Notes under the pieces: generated by a model
What the model saw: only the letters and a program-made list of their open reading frames with translations
Told to the model about the DNA's origin: nothing
Databases searched by the model: none
From: an uncultured Actinomycetes bacterium
Lineage (GTDB): Bacteria > Actinomycetota > Actinomycetes > Nanopelagicales > Nanopelagicaceae
Direction of reading: 5' to 3'
Length of the DNA: 55,990 bases
Assembly: GCA_903834705.1 (NCBI GenBank)
Contig: CAILKF010000042.1
Location: forward strand, 1-55,990
Position numbers and translations under genes: made by a program
In this document: piece by piece, positions 27,013 to 37,327 of the stretch
How positions within the stretch are numbered: the stretch's first letter is position 1
Layout of the letters: every line of letters starts with the position of its first letter

Positions 27013-30000
27013 CAATGTGAGCGTTAAAGCCCAATTCGTTATCTCCGTGGGGAATATTCTCATCCCGCTTCATGGAAGTTGCGAGTACTTCGGCAGAAAT
27101 CTCGCTAGTCCCTGATTCAATAGCCTGAGCCACTTCGTTCGTTGAATTCCAGGTGACGGAGATGCGGTCACTAATCTCGAACCCATCTGTCTTCCTTTTT
27201 TCTTGCAAGAATCTAATCGCTTCTCGGACATTACCTTGGGCAATAAGGGCTGGGGATAGTTCGAGATCAATTGCAACGCTTTCTGCTTCATGACTTGCCA
27301 CAGTCCAGCCACTTTTAGGGACTTCAGTGACAATCAAATCTTCGATGCTGATATCCCATGCTTGATCTCCTGATGAGATGCTGGTGGCGGCATTTGCCCG
27401 AAGTGTTTGGACTAGTTGTGCCGCTGGTGCAAGAGCTATTGCTTTGGCAATGACTTGTACTTGTGCGCCGAATTTTGCGCCAAGGGTTTTGAAATTGGCT
27501 TTAATACTCACATCAACCAAATCTCCATGCGCACCTGCGATGTCTTCGAGTTCGATGACATTGAGTTCTTCTGCAATTTGCTCTTTCATTTCATTAGGAA
27601 GTTCTGCCCACCCAGCTGCTGAGATAAGAGCGCGTTGGAGTGGTTGGCGAACTTTCACTCCAGACTCTGCACGGGCTGCGCGACCTAACTCAACGATTCG
27701 CCGAGTTTGTGAAACTTGACTAGAGAGACGAATATCAATCGCAGGATCTTGTGCAATGGGAAAATCTGCCAAGTGCACTGATGCGGATGCGTTTACTTCA
27801 ACTGGGCGGATTAATTCTTGCCATACATGTTCAGATATAAATGGAACCATGGGTGCTAAGAGCAGAGTTAACGTGCGTAGCGACTCATGCAAAGTAGCAA
27901 GTGCACTTGGCTCTCCATCCCAGAAACGACGGCGTGAGCGACGGACGTACCAGTTCGATAAATCGTCAATGAATATCGCCAGCGCCTTGCCAGCGCGTTG
28001 AGTATCAAATTCGCTAAGGGCGGCATCAACTTCTTTGATCAAGACATTCAGATCGGAATTAATCCAGCGATCCATAAGTGGTCGTTGCGAGATTGGGGGA
28101 GCAGTTGTTAGGTCAAAATCTGCAGCCTTTGCATAAAGGGCTAAGAAAGAAACCGTGTTCCAGTACGTGAGGAGTGTTTTCCTTACAACATCGTTGATGA
28201 CTTCGTGACCAACGCGACGAGCGGCCCAGGGAGAGCCAGCAGCCAACATAAACCAACGAACTGCATCAGCACCGTGTTGATCCATAAGGGCTATCGGTTC
28301 AAGAGTATTTCCTAGATGCTTACTCATCTTGCGACCATCCTTATCAAGGATGTGTCCATGGCAGAGTACATTTTTATAAGAACTTTCATCAAAGACTAAA
28401 GTTCCAATTGTCATCAAGGTATAAAACCACCCACGAGTTTGATCGATGGCTTCACAAATAAAATCAGCAGGATATGCGGCCTTGAATTTTTCAACCGAAC
28501 CCTCTTGATGCGGATAACCCCACTGGGCAAATGGCATTGCACCTGAGTCGTACCAGCAATCGATTACCTCATTCACTCGAACCATCGCCGAACCACATTC
28601 TGCACATGGCCACGAAATATCATCGACAAAGGGTCTGTGAGGGTCGAGGTTGGAAAGTTCGGCACCCGCTAATTTCCCTAATTCATCAAGTGAACCAATA
28701 CAAATATCGTGTTTATTTTCGCATCGCCAAATTGGTAATGGAGTTCCCCAGTAGCGATTTCGCGATAAAGCCCAGTCAATGTTGTTTTTAAGCCAATCCC
28801 CATAACGTCCAGTCTTAATCGTTTCAGGATGCCAGTTAGTTTTTTCATTTTCGCGAATGAGGTCTGACTTAATTGCAGTTGTCCGGATGTACCACGAAGG
28901 TTGCGCGTAATACATTAAAGGCGTGTGGCAACGCCAACAGTGTGGATATTGATGCTCGTACGGCACGTGCTTGTAGAGCACTCCGTTAGAACGCAGTTGC
29001 TTAACTAGAACCTTGTCAGCATCCTTGAAGAACATTCCACCGATTAAATCTAATTCGGGTGAGAAAGTTCCGTCGGCAAGAACGGGATTAATTACTGGCA
29101 ATCCGTAAGCCCTACACACCTGTAGGTCGTCTGCTCCAAAAGCCGGGGATTGATGGACCAGCCCTGTTCCATCCTCCGTTGTTACATAATCTGCAAGGAC
29201 TGCAAAATGTGCATCTGGAATCTCAACAAGGTTAAGAGGAGCTTTATAAGTGGTGCGCTCAAATTCTGAACCTTGCATTTTCTTTACTATTTTCACATCG
29301 CCCTTGAGGAATCCCACGAGTGGTTCTGCCAAGACCAGTACTTCGGTTCCATCAGCGGTTGTTTCTTCGACCACGACGTAAGTAACTGTTGGATTGAGTG
29401 CGATCGCAGTATTGGAAACGAGAGTCCATGGGGTGGTCGTCCAAACAAGAAAACTCGCTCCAAGTTCGGCAAGGGGGCCGGAGGTTATTGGGAACCGAAC
29501 ATAGACAGATGGGTCAGTAACGCTTTCGTAGCCTTGTGCTAATTCATGATCGGATAATCCCGTTCCACAACGCGGGCAGTAAGGCGCAACGCGATGATCT
29601 TGGACAAGTAGGCCCTTGTTCCAAATTTGTTTTAAACTCCACCAAACACTTTCAACATATTCAGGCGACATCGTCCAGTAAGCCTGATCAAAATCCACCC
29701 AGAAACCCATGCGGTCGGTCATGGTGGTAAATGCGCCTACATGTCTTTGTACAGACTCTTTACATTTTTCATTAAATTGAGCAATGCCGAATTTTTCAAT
29801 GTCACCTTTTCCCGCGAATCCAAGTTCTTTTTCGACTGCAATTTCTACCGGTAAACCATGGCAATCCCAGCCGGCTTTTCGGGAAACGTATTTGCCTTTC
29901 ATAGTATGAAATCTCGGGAAAACATCTTTGAAAACGCGAGCTTCAATATGGTGCGTTCCGGGAGCGCCATTTGCGGTTGGAGGGCCTTCGTAAAAAGTCC

Positions 30001-30127
30001 ATGGTGTCGCCCCAGCGCGAGCTTCGAGAGATTTTTCAAAAATAGAGTGAGATCGCCAGAAATCTAGAATCGAGCGCTCCATGACTGGTAAGTCCACTTG
30101 GGCTGGTAGCGCGCGATAGTTGCTCAC
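27002..30127 (-). CDS. ileS: Isoleucyl-tRNA synthetase
   Basis: YEGPPTANGAPGTHHIEARVFKD (HIGH-type), GWDCHGLPVE, KMSKHLGNTLEP (KMSKS-type), C-terminal tRNA-binding domain; GTG start. Confidence 0.97.
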   Translation of the reverse strand: MSNYRALPAQVDLPVMERSILDFWRSHSIFEKSLEARAGATPWTFYEGPPTANGAPGTHHIEARVFKDVFPRFHTMKGKYVSRKAGWDCHGLPVEIAVEKELGFAGKGDIEKFGIAQFNEKCKESVQRHVGAFTTMTDRMGFWVDFDQAYWTMSPEYVESVWWSLKQIWNKGLLVQDHRVAPYCPRCGTGLSDHELAQGYESVTDPSVYVRFPITSGPLAELGASFLVWTTTPWTLVSNTAIALNPTVTYVVVEETTADGTEVLVLAEPLVGFLKGDVKIVKKMQGSEFERTTYKAPLNLVEIPDAHFAVLADYVTTEDGTGLVHQSPAFGADDLQVCRAYGLPVINPVLADGTFSPELDLIGGMFFKDADKVLVKQLRSNGVLYKHVPYEHQYPHCWRCHTPLMYYAQPSWYIRTTAIKSDLIRENEKTNWHPETIKTGRYGDWLKNNIDWALSRNRYWGTPLPIWRCENKHDICIGSLDELGKLAGAELSNLDPHRPFVDDISWPCAECGSAMVRVNEVIDCWYDSGAMPFAQWGYPHQEGSVEKFKAAYPADFICEAIDQTRGWFYTLMTIGTLVFDESSYKNVLCHGHILDKDGRKMSKHLGNTLEPIALMDQHGADAVRWFMLAAGSPWAARRVGHEVINDVVRKTLLTYWNTVSFLALYAKAADFDLTTAPPISQRPLMDRWINSDLNVLIKEVDAALSEFDTQRAGKALAIFIDDLSNWYVRRSRRRFWDGEPSALATLHESLRTLTLLLAPMVPFISEHVWQELIRPVEVNASASVHLADFPIAQDPAIDIRLSSQVSQTRRIVELGRAARAESGVKVRQPLQRALISAAGWAELPNEMKEQIAEELNVIELEDIAGAHGDLVDVSIKANFKTLGAKFGAQVQVIAKAIALAPAAQLVQTLRANAATSISSGDQAWDISIEDLIVTEVPKSGWTVASHEAESVAIDLELSPALIAQGNVREAIRFLQEKRKTDGFEISDRISVTWNSTNEVAQAIESGTSEISAEVLATSMKRDENIPHGDNELGFNAHIVKN

Positions 30128-30192
30128 TGGTGAACTCTATTCCATCGTGGCGGGAGTGGCATTTCAGTCAATATCGGCATAGGGTGCGCGCC

Positions 30193-30957
30193 GTGGCCAC
30201 CAAAATCAAGAAGAAGCCAGCCTCGAAGAGCGCTGGAAAAAAAGTGAAGGCAAAAAAGGCAGAAAAGAAAAAACCTGCAAAGCCTGCGAAAAAAACCGCC
30301 AAGAAGGCAGTGAAGAAAGTTGCAAAAAAAGCGGTGAAGAAGGTTGTTAAAAAAGTAGCGAAGAAAGTTGCCCAGAAACCTGTAAAGAAAGTTGCCGAAA
30401 AGAAGCCTGCAGGTCGTCCTTTTCCTTCGAAAGCGGCGGTAGCGCCAGTTGCGACACCTACTCCTGCCGTTGTTGAAGAACGTCGTTTAGTGATGCCACC
30501 ACCACCGCGCCCATCCAAAGGTTTGAAAAAAGGTGTCCCTCTCAAACCAATTAAAGTTGCCCCAACGCCGGTTGTTGTATCTGAAAACGAAGCCCCATGG
30601 ACTGCGGCTGAGCTAAAAAGTATTCGCAGTGATATTTCGCAAGATCTACAACGCCTCAGAGCAGAGCTGGTTTCCGTAGAGCGTGAAATGGATGAACTAA
30701 TTCACGAATCCGGTGAAGGTGCTGGTGATGATCAAGCCGATGCAGGAACCAAAACTTTTGAGCGCGAACATGAAATGTCTCTCGTTATTAATGCTCGCGA
30801 TATGGTGCTACAGACTGAGCGCGCACTCGAGAGAATCGACCAGAAACGTTACGGTCAGTGTGAAGAATGTGGAAACTCCATAGGAAAAGCGCGCTTGCAA
30901 GTATTCCCTCGCGCAACCCTGTGCATGATCTGCAAACAGAAGGAAGAACGGCGTTAA
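30193..30957 (+). CDS. TraR/DksA-family C4 zinc-finger protein with lysine/alanine-rich histone-H1-like N-terminus
   Basis: VATKIKKKPASKSAGKKVKAKKAEKKKPAKPAKKTAKKAVKKVAKKAVKKVVKKVAKK… then CEECGNSIGKARLQVFPRATLCMICKQKEE. GTG at 30193 preferred over 30130. Confidence 0.85.
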   Translation: MATKIKKKPASKSAGKKVKAKKAEKKKPAKPAKKTAKKAVKKVAKKAVKKVVKKVAKKVAQKPVKKVAEKKPAGRPFPSKAAVAPVATPTPAVVEERRLVMPPPPRPSKGLKKGVPLKPIKVAPTPVVVSENEAPWTAAELKSIRSDISQDLQRLRAELVSVEREMDELIHESGEGAGDDQADAGTKTFEREHEMSLVINARDMVLQTERALERIDQKRYGQCEECGNSIGKARLQVFPRATLCMICKQKEERR

Positions 30958-30959
30958 TT

Positions 30960-31481
30960 TTGGGTGCCTCTTGGCCCATAGTGCGCAGAGTTGCAATTAC
31001 AGCCTGGGTAGTGTGGCTTTGTGATCTGCTCAGCAAGACTGTGGTTTTACATTTTCTCGAAGGCAAGAGTTCACAGCATCTCTTAGGTTCATTCTTGCAA
31101 CTCAATCTCACCCGAAATTCTGGAGCCGCATTTAGTTTTGCTCCTGGAGGAACGGTTTTCCTGACCAGTTTTGCACTCATTGTTGTGGCAGTAATTATCT
31201 TTGTGATGGGTAAAGTGAAATCGAACTGGTGGGCTATCACATTGGGTTTGGTTTTAGGGGGAACGCTAGGAAATCTCACCGATCGGATTTTCCGTGGAAA
31301 CCCTTTAAAGGGTGAGGTAATTGACTGGATTCAGTTACCCATGTGGCCGGTTTTCAACCTGGCGGACTCGGCTATTGTTATTGCTGCGGTGTTTGCGGTG
31401 GTTCTGTCATTTAAGAATATTTCCCCTACTTCACCGCCAACCATGAATGACGACGATAAAGAGAGCCATGATGGCGCGTGA
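30960..31481 (+). CDS. lspA: Lipoprotein signal peptidase
   Basis: NLTRNSGAAFSFAPGG, GNLTDRIFRG, PVFNLADSAIV. Start uncertain (TTG 30960 or GTG 30981). Confidence 0.93.
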   Translation: MGASWPIVRRVAITAWVVWLCDLLSKTVVLHFLEGKSSQHLLGSFLQLNLTRNSGAAFSFAPGGTVFLTSFALIVVAVIIFVMGKVKSNWWAITLGLVLGGTLGNLTDRIFRGNPLKGEVIDWIQLPMWPVFNLADSAIVIAAVFAVVLSFKNISPTSPPTMNDDDKESHDGA

Positions 31482-32409
31482 GTTAAGAACATTAGTAGTG
31501 CCAGAAGGTGTCGAAGGCGAGCGAGTTGATAGCGCTCTCACACGAGTATTAGGCCTTTCGAGAACAGCAGTAGTTCGCCTACTTGAAAATGATGAAATTA
31601 GGAGTCAAGGGTCACCCATGACAAAGTCTGATCGAGTTCTGGGTGGTCAAGTCATTGAAATATTGATGCCTGATACAACAATTCAGGAAGCAGTTCCAGC
31701 CACACCCTTGCAAGGACTTTCTATTATTTACGATGACGATGCAATTGTTGTTATTGATAAGCCTGTTGGTTGCGCAGCGCATCCAAGTCCTGGATGGACC
31801 GGGCCAACTGTTATCGGCGCACTCGCTGCTGCAGGTTACTCAATTTCAACAAGTGGAGCGCCAGAGCGTGCAGGAATTGTTCATCGTCTAGATGTTGGTA
31901 CTACTGGTCTCATGATTGTCGCAAAGACCGACCGTGCGTACACGGTACTGAAAGATGCTTTTAGAAATAGAGAAGTTGAAAAGGTTTATCACGCTCTTGT
32001 GCAGGGACATATGGATCCGTCGACGGGAACAATTGATGCACCGATTGATCGCCACCCTAAAGAAGATTACAGATTTGCCGTTGTTGCCGATGGCAAAATG
32101 AGTATTACTCACTATGAAGTCATCGAGTATTACCGCGGTGTTTCTCTAGTGAAGGTCGAGTTAGAAACTGGACGCACTCATCAGATTCGAGTTCATTTCT
32201 CAGCTCTTCGCCATCCACTTGTTGGGGATATGACCTACGGAGCCGATCCAACTCTGGCAGCAAGATTAGAGATTTCACGTCCATGGTTGCATGCACTCGA
32301 ATTGCGATTTAAACATCCCATCACTGGCGACCTGTTGGACCTGCGAACCCCTTACCCAGCTGACTTGGTTCGGGCCTTGGCGTTGCTTGACTCCGCAGTA
32401 CTGCCCTAG
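31468..32409 (+). CDS. 23S rRNA pseudouridine synthase RluD-like
   Basis: S4-like N-terminus; VIDKPVGCAAHPSPG, GIVHRLDVGTTGLMIVAKT, ETGRTHQIRVH. Confidence 0.93.
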   Translation: MMARELRTLVVPEGVEGERVDSALTRVLGLSRTAVVRLLENDEIRSQGSPMTKSDRVLGGQVIEILMPDTTIQEAVPATPLQGLSIIYDDDAIVVIDKPVGCAAHPSPGWTGPTVIGALAAAGYSISTSGAPERAGIVHRLDVGTTGLMIVAKTDRAYTVLKDAFRNREVEKVYHALVQGHMDPSTGTIDAPIDRHPKEDYRFAVVADGKMSITHYEVIEYYRGVSLVKVELETGRTHQIRVHFSALRHPLVGDMTYGADPTLAARLEISRPWLHALELRFKHPITGDLLDLRTPYPADLVRALALLDSAVLP

Positions 32410-32427
32410 GGACTAGTCTCACCAGCC

Positions 32428-35400
32428 GTGGACTCATTTGCGCACCTTCATGTACACACCGAGTATTCAATGCTCGACGGTGCCGCGCGCGTAGGTGATT
32501 TAGTAGCCGAAGTAGCTAGACAAGAAATGCCGGCAATTGCCATGACAGACCATGGAAATGTATTTGGCGCATTTGATTTCTACAAGCAAGCCAAAAAAGT
32601 TGGCGTAAAGCCAATCATTGGAATTGAAGCATACGTTGCCCCGGAATCTCGATTTGATAAGCGACGAGTTAAGTGGGCCGAAGGCGGAGACGATGATGTT
32701 TCCGGAGGTGGCGCATATACGCATATGACTTTGCTTGCAGAAAACAATGAAGGTTTAGCCAACTTATTCAGACTTTCATCGCTGGCGTCACTCGAAGGTT
32801 ATTACTACAAACCTCGAATGGATCGCGAACTATTGGCTAAGTACGGCAAAGGAATTATTGCAACTACTGGTTGCCCAGGTGGGGAAGTACAAACTCGTCT
32901 GCGCATGGGTGCGTACAAAGAGGCGGTCCGCGCGGCGAGTGAGTTGCGCGATATTTTCGGCGCCGAAAACTTCTACTTAGAAATTATGGATCATGGGATT
33001 GAGATAGAAAGTCGCGTAAAAGCTGATTTACTTAAATTGGGCAAAGAGTTGAACCTTCCGCTTTTGGCCACAAATGATTTGCACTATACATATTTAGAGG
33101 ATGCGGCGGCCCATGAAGTTCTCCTGTGTGTGCAGTCGGGGTCCATTTTGGCAGATCCTAAGCGATTCAAATTCGATAATAATCAGTTCTATCTTAAGTC
33201 TGCAACAGAGATGCGCGAACTTTTCAAAGAGATACCTGAAAGTTGCGACAACACACTATTGATAGCCGAACGTTGCAATGTGACTCTGCGAGAAGGCGAA
33301 AATCTGCTTCCGAAATTTTCCGTGCCAGAATCTGAAACCGAAGACAGTTGGTTAAGAAAAGAATCACAAAGAGGATTAGCGGAGAAAATTTCCGGAGCCA
33401 TTCCAAACCAATACCAAGAGCGCTTGTCATATGAACTCGATGTCATGATAAAAATGGGATTCCCCGGCTATTTCCTTGTTGTTGCCGACTTAGTAAGCCA
33501 CGCTAAACGACAAGGTATTCGTGTTGGCCCGGGTCGAGGTTCGGCTGCAGGCTCTCTTGTTTCCTATGCACTTGGAATAACTGCATTGGATCCAATTGAA
33601 CACGGTTTACTTTTTGAGCGATTCCTCAATCCAGAACGTATCTCTATGCCCGATATTGATCTCGATTTTGATGAGCGTCGGCGCTCGGAAATGATTCGAT
33701 ACGCCACAGAAAAATATGGCGAAGACCGTGTGGCTCAAATTATTACGTACGGAACCATTAAATCAAAACAATCTATTAAGGATTCAACTCGAGTACTCGG
33801 CTATCCATACGCTATAGGTGAGAAGTTAACCAAGGCGCTCCCACCAGCAATTATGGGTAAAGACATTTCCCTTTCAGGAATTTTTGATGTTAAGAATGAG
33901 CGCTATGACGAGGCTAGTGAATTCAGAACTCTTTACGAAACAGATCCTGATTCAAAAAAGGTTGTAGATACTGCTCGCGGTCTTGAAGGCTTAAAGCGTC
34001 AATGGGGTGTACATGCTGCGGGAGTTATTCTCTCCAAAGAACCTTTACTTGACGTAATCCCAATTCATCGGCGAGAAGCAGATGGAGCGATCATCACCCA
34101 GTTCGATATGGGTGCATGCGAGGCCACTGGTTTGTTAAAGATGGATTTTCTTGGGCTCCGAAATCTTTCGGTGCTTGATGACTGTCTGCTCAACATTAAA
34201 TCAAATTGCAATCAAGAAGTAGTCTTGGAAACTCTGACGCTAGATGATCAAAAGACTTTTGCTTTGCTGGGGCGTGGAGATACGTTGGGAGTATTTCAGC
34301 TAGACGGTGGGCCGATGCGTGCACTTTTGCGTTCAATGGCACCCGATTCTTTCGCCGACATTTCGGCAGTTATCGCTCTTTATCGACCAGGCCCAATGGG
34401 TGAGAACGCGCACAATAACTACGCTGATCGTAAAAATAATCGCAAACCGGTTGTTTCGATTCATCCTGAGCTTTCGGTTCCACTCGAAGAAATTCTGGGT
34501 GATACCTATGGACTAATTGTGTATCAGGAACAAGTAATGGCGATTGCCCAAAAAGTTGCTGGTTTTTCACTTGGCCGTGCAGATTTATTAAGAAAAGCGA
34601 TGGGTAAGAAAGATCGTGAAATTCTGGATAAAGAGTACGTTCATTTCGAAGCAGGGATGAAGAGCAATGGGTTTAGCGTGGGTGCGATCGCCGAGTTATG
34701 GAAAACGCTGATTCCGTTTTCTGATTATGCGTTCAATAGAGCTCACAGTGCAGGCTACGGAGTTGTTTCTTATTGGACCGCCTACCTCAAAGCAAATTAT
34801 CCAACTGAATATATGGCGGCCCTGCTAACTAGCGTCCGTGACGATAAAGATAAGTCTGCTCTTTATCTCAGCGAATGTAGGCGAATGGGAATACGCGTTC
34901 TGCCTCCAGATGTTAATGAGTCCGATGCGGAGTACACGCCTCGCGGTAAAGATATTCGATTCGGTTTGGCTGCCATTCGCAACGTGGGTGAAGGTGTTGT
35001 GGCGTCAATTAAGAAATCTCGCTTGGAAAAGGGTAACTTCACTTCCTTTGGTGACTTTTTAGCAAAAGTTGATGTGCAGGTTTGCAACAAGAAGACTATT
35101 GAATCGCTTATAAAAGCTGGAGCCTTTGATTCGTTCTCGGTTTCACGTAAGGGTTTAATGGCCGTTCACTTAGAAGCAATTGATTCAATCATAGAAACAA
35201 AGAGGGCAGAAGCGGTTGGACAGTTCGATCTCTTCGGGGGAGAAACGTCAACTTCGGTTTCAGGATTAGATATAGAGATTCCTCCCGGAGAATGGGATAA
35301 AGCGCTATTACTCAGTTATGAAAGAGAAATGCTCGGGCTTTATGTTTCAGATCACCCACTTTTAGGTGTCGAACATGTTCTACGTTCTTCCACGGATATG

Positions 35401-35919
35401 ACGATAAGCCAGCTTGTTGACGATGAATCGTCAAGTGAAAAGATTGTCACAATTGGCGGGTTAATTACTTCGATTCAAAGAAAAGTTACTAGGCAAGGTG
35501 CTTCGTGGGCGATCGTTACTGTCGAAGATCTCGAGGGTTCACTTGAAGTTTTATTCTTTTCTAACACCTACGTACAGCATGCACTTTCACTGACTGAAGA
35601 TCGAGTCGTGGTCATCCGCGGACGAGCTGACAGGCGCGAAGATAAATTACGATTCACAGCACTTGAGATGACTTTTCCAGATATTTCTAAAGGGCCCACT
35701 GGCCCACTCGTGGTGACAATTCCAATTTCGCAGTGCACTCCTCCCATAGTTGACCGATTGAAAGAAATTTTGAGAACTCATCCTGGGCAACGCGAAGTTC
35801 ATCTGGCAATCGATGACATGGGCAAAATCACTCTCATGAAACTAGAGCCTCGCGTAACGGCTTCTCCGAGTTTGAGCGCAGATCTCAAATCCATCTTGGG
35901 GGCGGGTTGTCTCGCGTAG
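32428..35919 (+). CDS. dnaE: DNA polymerase III alpha subunit (replicative)
   Basis: FAHLHVHTEYSMLDGAARV, GRGSAAGSLVSYALGIT, MPDIDLDFDERRR, FNRAHSAGYGVVSYWTAYLKANYP. Confidence 0.97.
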   Translation: MDSFAHLHVHTEYSMLDGAARVGDLVAEVARQEMPAIAMTDHGNVFGAFDFYKQAKKVGVKPIIGIEAYVAPESRFDKRRVKWAEGGDDDVSGGGAYTHMTLLAENNEGLANLFRLSSLASLEGYYYKPRMDRELLAKYGKGIIATTGCPGGEVQTRLRMGAYKEAVRAASELRDIFGAENFYLEIMDHGIEIESRVKADLLKLGKELNLPLLATNDLHYTYLEDAAAHEVLLCVQSGSILADPKRFKFDNNQFYLKSATEMRELFKEIPESCDNTLLIAERCNVTLREGENLLPKFSVPESETEDSWLRKESQRGLAEKISGAIPNQYQERLSYELDVMIKMGFPGYFLVVADLVSHAKRQGIRVGPGRGSAAGSLVSYALGITALDPIEHGLLFERFLNPERISMPDIDLDFDERRRSEMIRYATEKYGEDRVAQIITYGTIKSKQSIKDSTRVLGYPYAIGEKLTKALPPAIMGKDISLSGIFDVKNERYDEASEFRTLYETDPDSKKVVDTARGLEGLKRQWGVHAAGVILSKEPLLDVIPIHRREADGAIITQFDMGACEATGLLKMDFLGLRNLSVLDDCLLNIKSNCNQEVVLETLTLDDQKTFALLGRGDTLGVFQLDGGPMRALLRSMAPDSFADISAVIALYRPGPMGENAHNNYADRKNNRKPVVSIHPELSVPLEEILGDTYGLIVYQEQVMAIAQKVAGFSLGRADLLRKAMGKKDREILDKEYVHFEAGMKSNGFSVGAIAELWKTLIPFSDYAFNRAHSAGYGVVSYWTAYLKANYPTEYMAALLTSVRDDKDKSALYLSECRRMGIRVLPPDVNESDAEYTPRGKDIRFGLAAIRNVGEGVVASIKKSRLEKGNFTSFGDFLAKVDVQVCNKKTIESLIKAGAFDSFSVSRKGLMAVHLEAIDSIIETKRAEAVGQFDLFGGETSTSVSGLDIEIPPGEWDKALLLSYEREMLGLYVSDHPLLGVEHVLRSSTDMTISQLVDDESSSEKIVTIGGLITSIQRKVTRQGASWAIVTVEDLEGSLEVLFFSNTYVQHALSLTEDRVVVIRGRADRREDKLRFTALEMTFPDISKGPTGPLVVTIPISQCTPPIVDRLKEILRTHPGQREVHLAIDDMGKITLMKLEPRVTASPSLSADLKSILGAGCLA

Positions 35920-36013
35920 GACATGAGTTCGACGAGAGAAGAAAATTCCAACCCTTAGACACCTGGCTAGCCTCTAGACTTTGAACTCCTGAACCTGCGA
36001 CAGATATGGATAA

Positions 36014-37327
36014 GTGACAATGATTCGCACCGTTGATTTTCGCGGACGGGCACTTACAAAATCTCAATATCGCAGTGAACTTCCGCGGGCACACATGGAT
36101 ATTGCAAGCGCGATGGTGCAGATTGAACCAATAATTGAACGGGTAAAGAATGGAACGCAAGAAGATTTGTTCAATTTGGCAGAAAAATTCGACGGTGTGA
36201 GGCCTACCAGCATCAAGGTATTGCAAAAGGATATTGATTCTGCGCTTGCAGATTTGAATCCTGAGATTCGAAAGGCGCTCGAACGTTCGATAGAGCGAAT
36301 TACTTTTGTCCATAAAGAGCAGACTCGAAGCACCAAAACAACAACAGTTGTTGATGGAGCGACAGTGACTGAGAAATGGATTCCGGTAGATCGTGTGGGC
36401 CTCTACGTTCCTGGAGGGAGAGCTGTTTATCCAAGTAGCGTGATGATGAATGTAATTCCCGCTCACATTGCAGGTGTGAAAAGTTTGGCAGTTGCTTCGC
36501 CTCCGCAAGCGGAGTTTGGCGGACTTCCACATCCCACAATTTTGGCTGCATGTGCACTACTTGGCGTTTCTGAGGTTTACGCAATTGGTGGCGCACAAGC
36601 AATTGCTCTCTTTGCTTACGGTATGGAAGATGTATGTGAAAAAGTAGATATGGTCACCGGCCCAGGAAACATTTATGTGGCCGCTGCCAAGCGCGCGTTG
36701 CGAGGAATTATTGGAATTGATTCAGAGGCAGGACCTACTGAAATTGCAATATTGGCTGACGATTCCGCTCATGCACATGAAGTCGCTGCAGATCTAATCA
36801 GTCAAGCAGAGCATGACGTTATCGCTGCAGCCGTGCTCGTGACTGATAGTCCTGACCTAGCCAATGCAGTGCGGGAGCAATTGGCAACGCGCGTTGCACT
36901 GACAAAGCACAGTGAAAGAATTTTGACGGCACTTTCTGGGATCCAGTCTGCAATTGTTTTAGTTGATTCGATTGCACAAGGTATTGACGTTGTTAATGCC
37001 TACGCTGCAGAACACCTGGAAATTCAGACTAAAGCCAGCCTTGAAGATGCAGAAAAGATTAGAAATGCCGGCGCTATTTTCGTCGGCCGTTTTTCGCCAG
37101 TTTCATTGGGGGACTATTCCGCAGGCTCTAATCACGTATTACCAACTGGCGGCTGTGCGTGCCATTCAAGTGGGCTAAGTGTTCAGACATTTTTGCGAGG
37201 AGTTCATCAGATTCAGTATGACGAGAAATCCTTCAATGATATTTCATATACAGTAATTACTTTGGCCAACGCCGAAGATTTGCCTGCACACGGAGAAGCG
37301 ATAACTGCGCGAGGTGAAATTCTATGA
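36014..37327 (+). CDS. hisD: Histidinol dehydrogenase
   Basis: [65 protein letters not shown]. Confidence 0.96.
   Translation: MTMIRTVDFRGRALTKSQYRSELPRAHMDIASAMVQIEPIIERVKNGTQEDLFNLAEKFDGVRPTSIKVLQKDIDSALADLNPEIRKALERSIERITFVHKEQTRSTKTTTVVDGATVTEKWIPVDRVGLYVPGGRAVYPSSVMMNVIPAHIAGVKSLAVASPPQAEFGGLPHPTILAACALLGVSEVYAIGGAQAIALFAYGMEDVCEKVDMVTGPGNIYVAAAKRALRGIIGIDSEAGPTEIAILADDSAHAHEVAADLISQAEHDVIAAAVLVTDSPDLANAVREQLATRVALTKHSERILTALSGIQSAIVLVDSIAQGIDVVNAYAAEHLEIQTKASLEDAEKIRNAGAIFVGRFSPVSLGDYSAGSNHVLPTGGCACHSSGLSVQTFLRGVHQIQYDEKSFNDISYTVITLANAEDLPAHGEAITARGEIL

Noticed and set aside
30200-30400. AAG-rich repetitive tract as a non-coding repeat or CRISPR-like element
   Set aside because: Periodicity is codon-level (Lys/Ala/Val codons) in an open frame; no spacer structure.
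30168-30545. 125-aa minus-strand Phe-rich ORF
   Set aside because: Direct antisense artefact of the AAG/AAA-rich lysine tail of the traR/dksA-like gene.
35371-35380. GAACATGTTC palindrome in dnaE1 as a second SOS box
   Set aside because: Spacer is 2 nt, not the 4 nt of the LexA core, and it lies deep inside a coding region.
35885-36532. 215-aa minus-strand ORF antisense to hisD
   Set aside because: Composition typical of shadow ORFs (Cys/His-rich); hisD on the plus strand is unambiguous.
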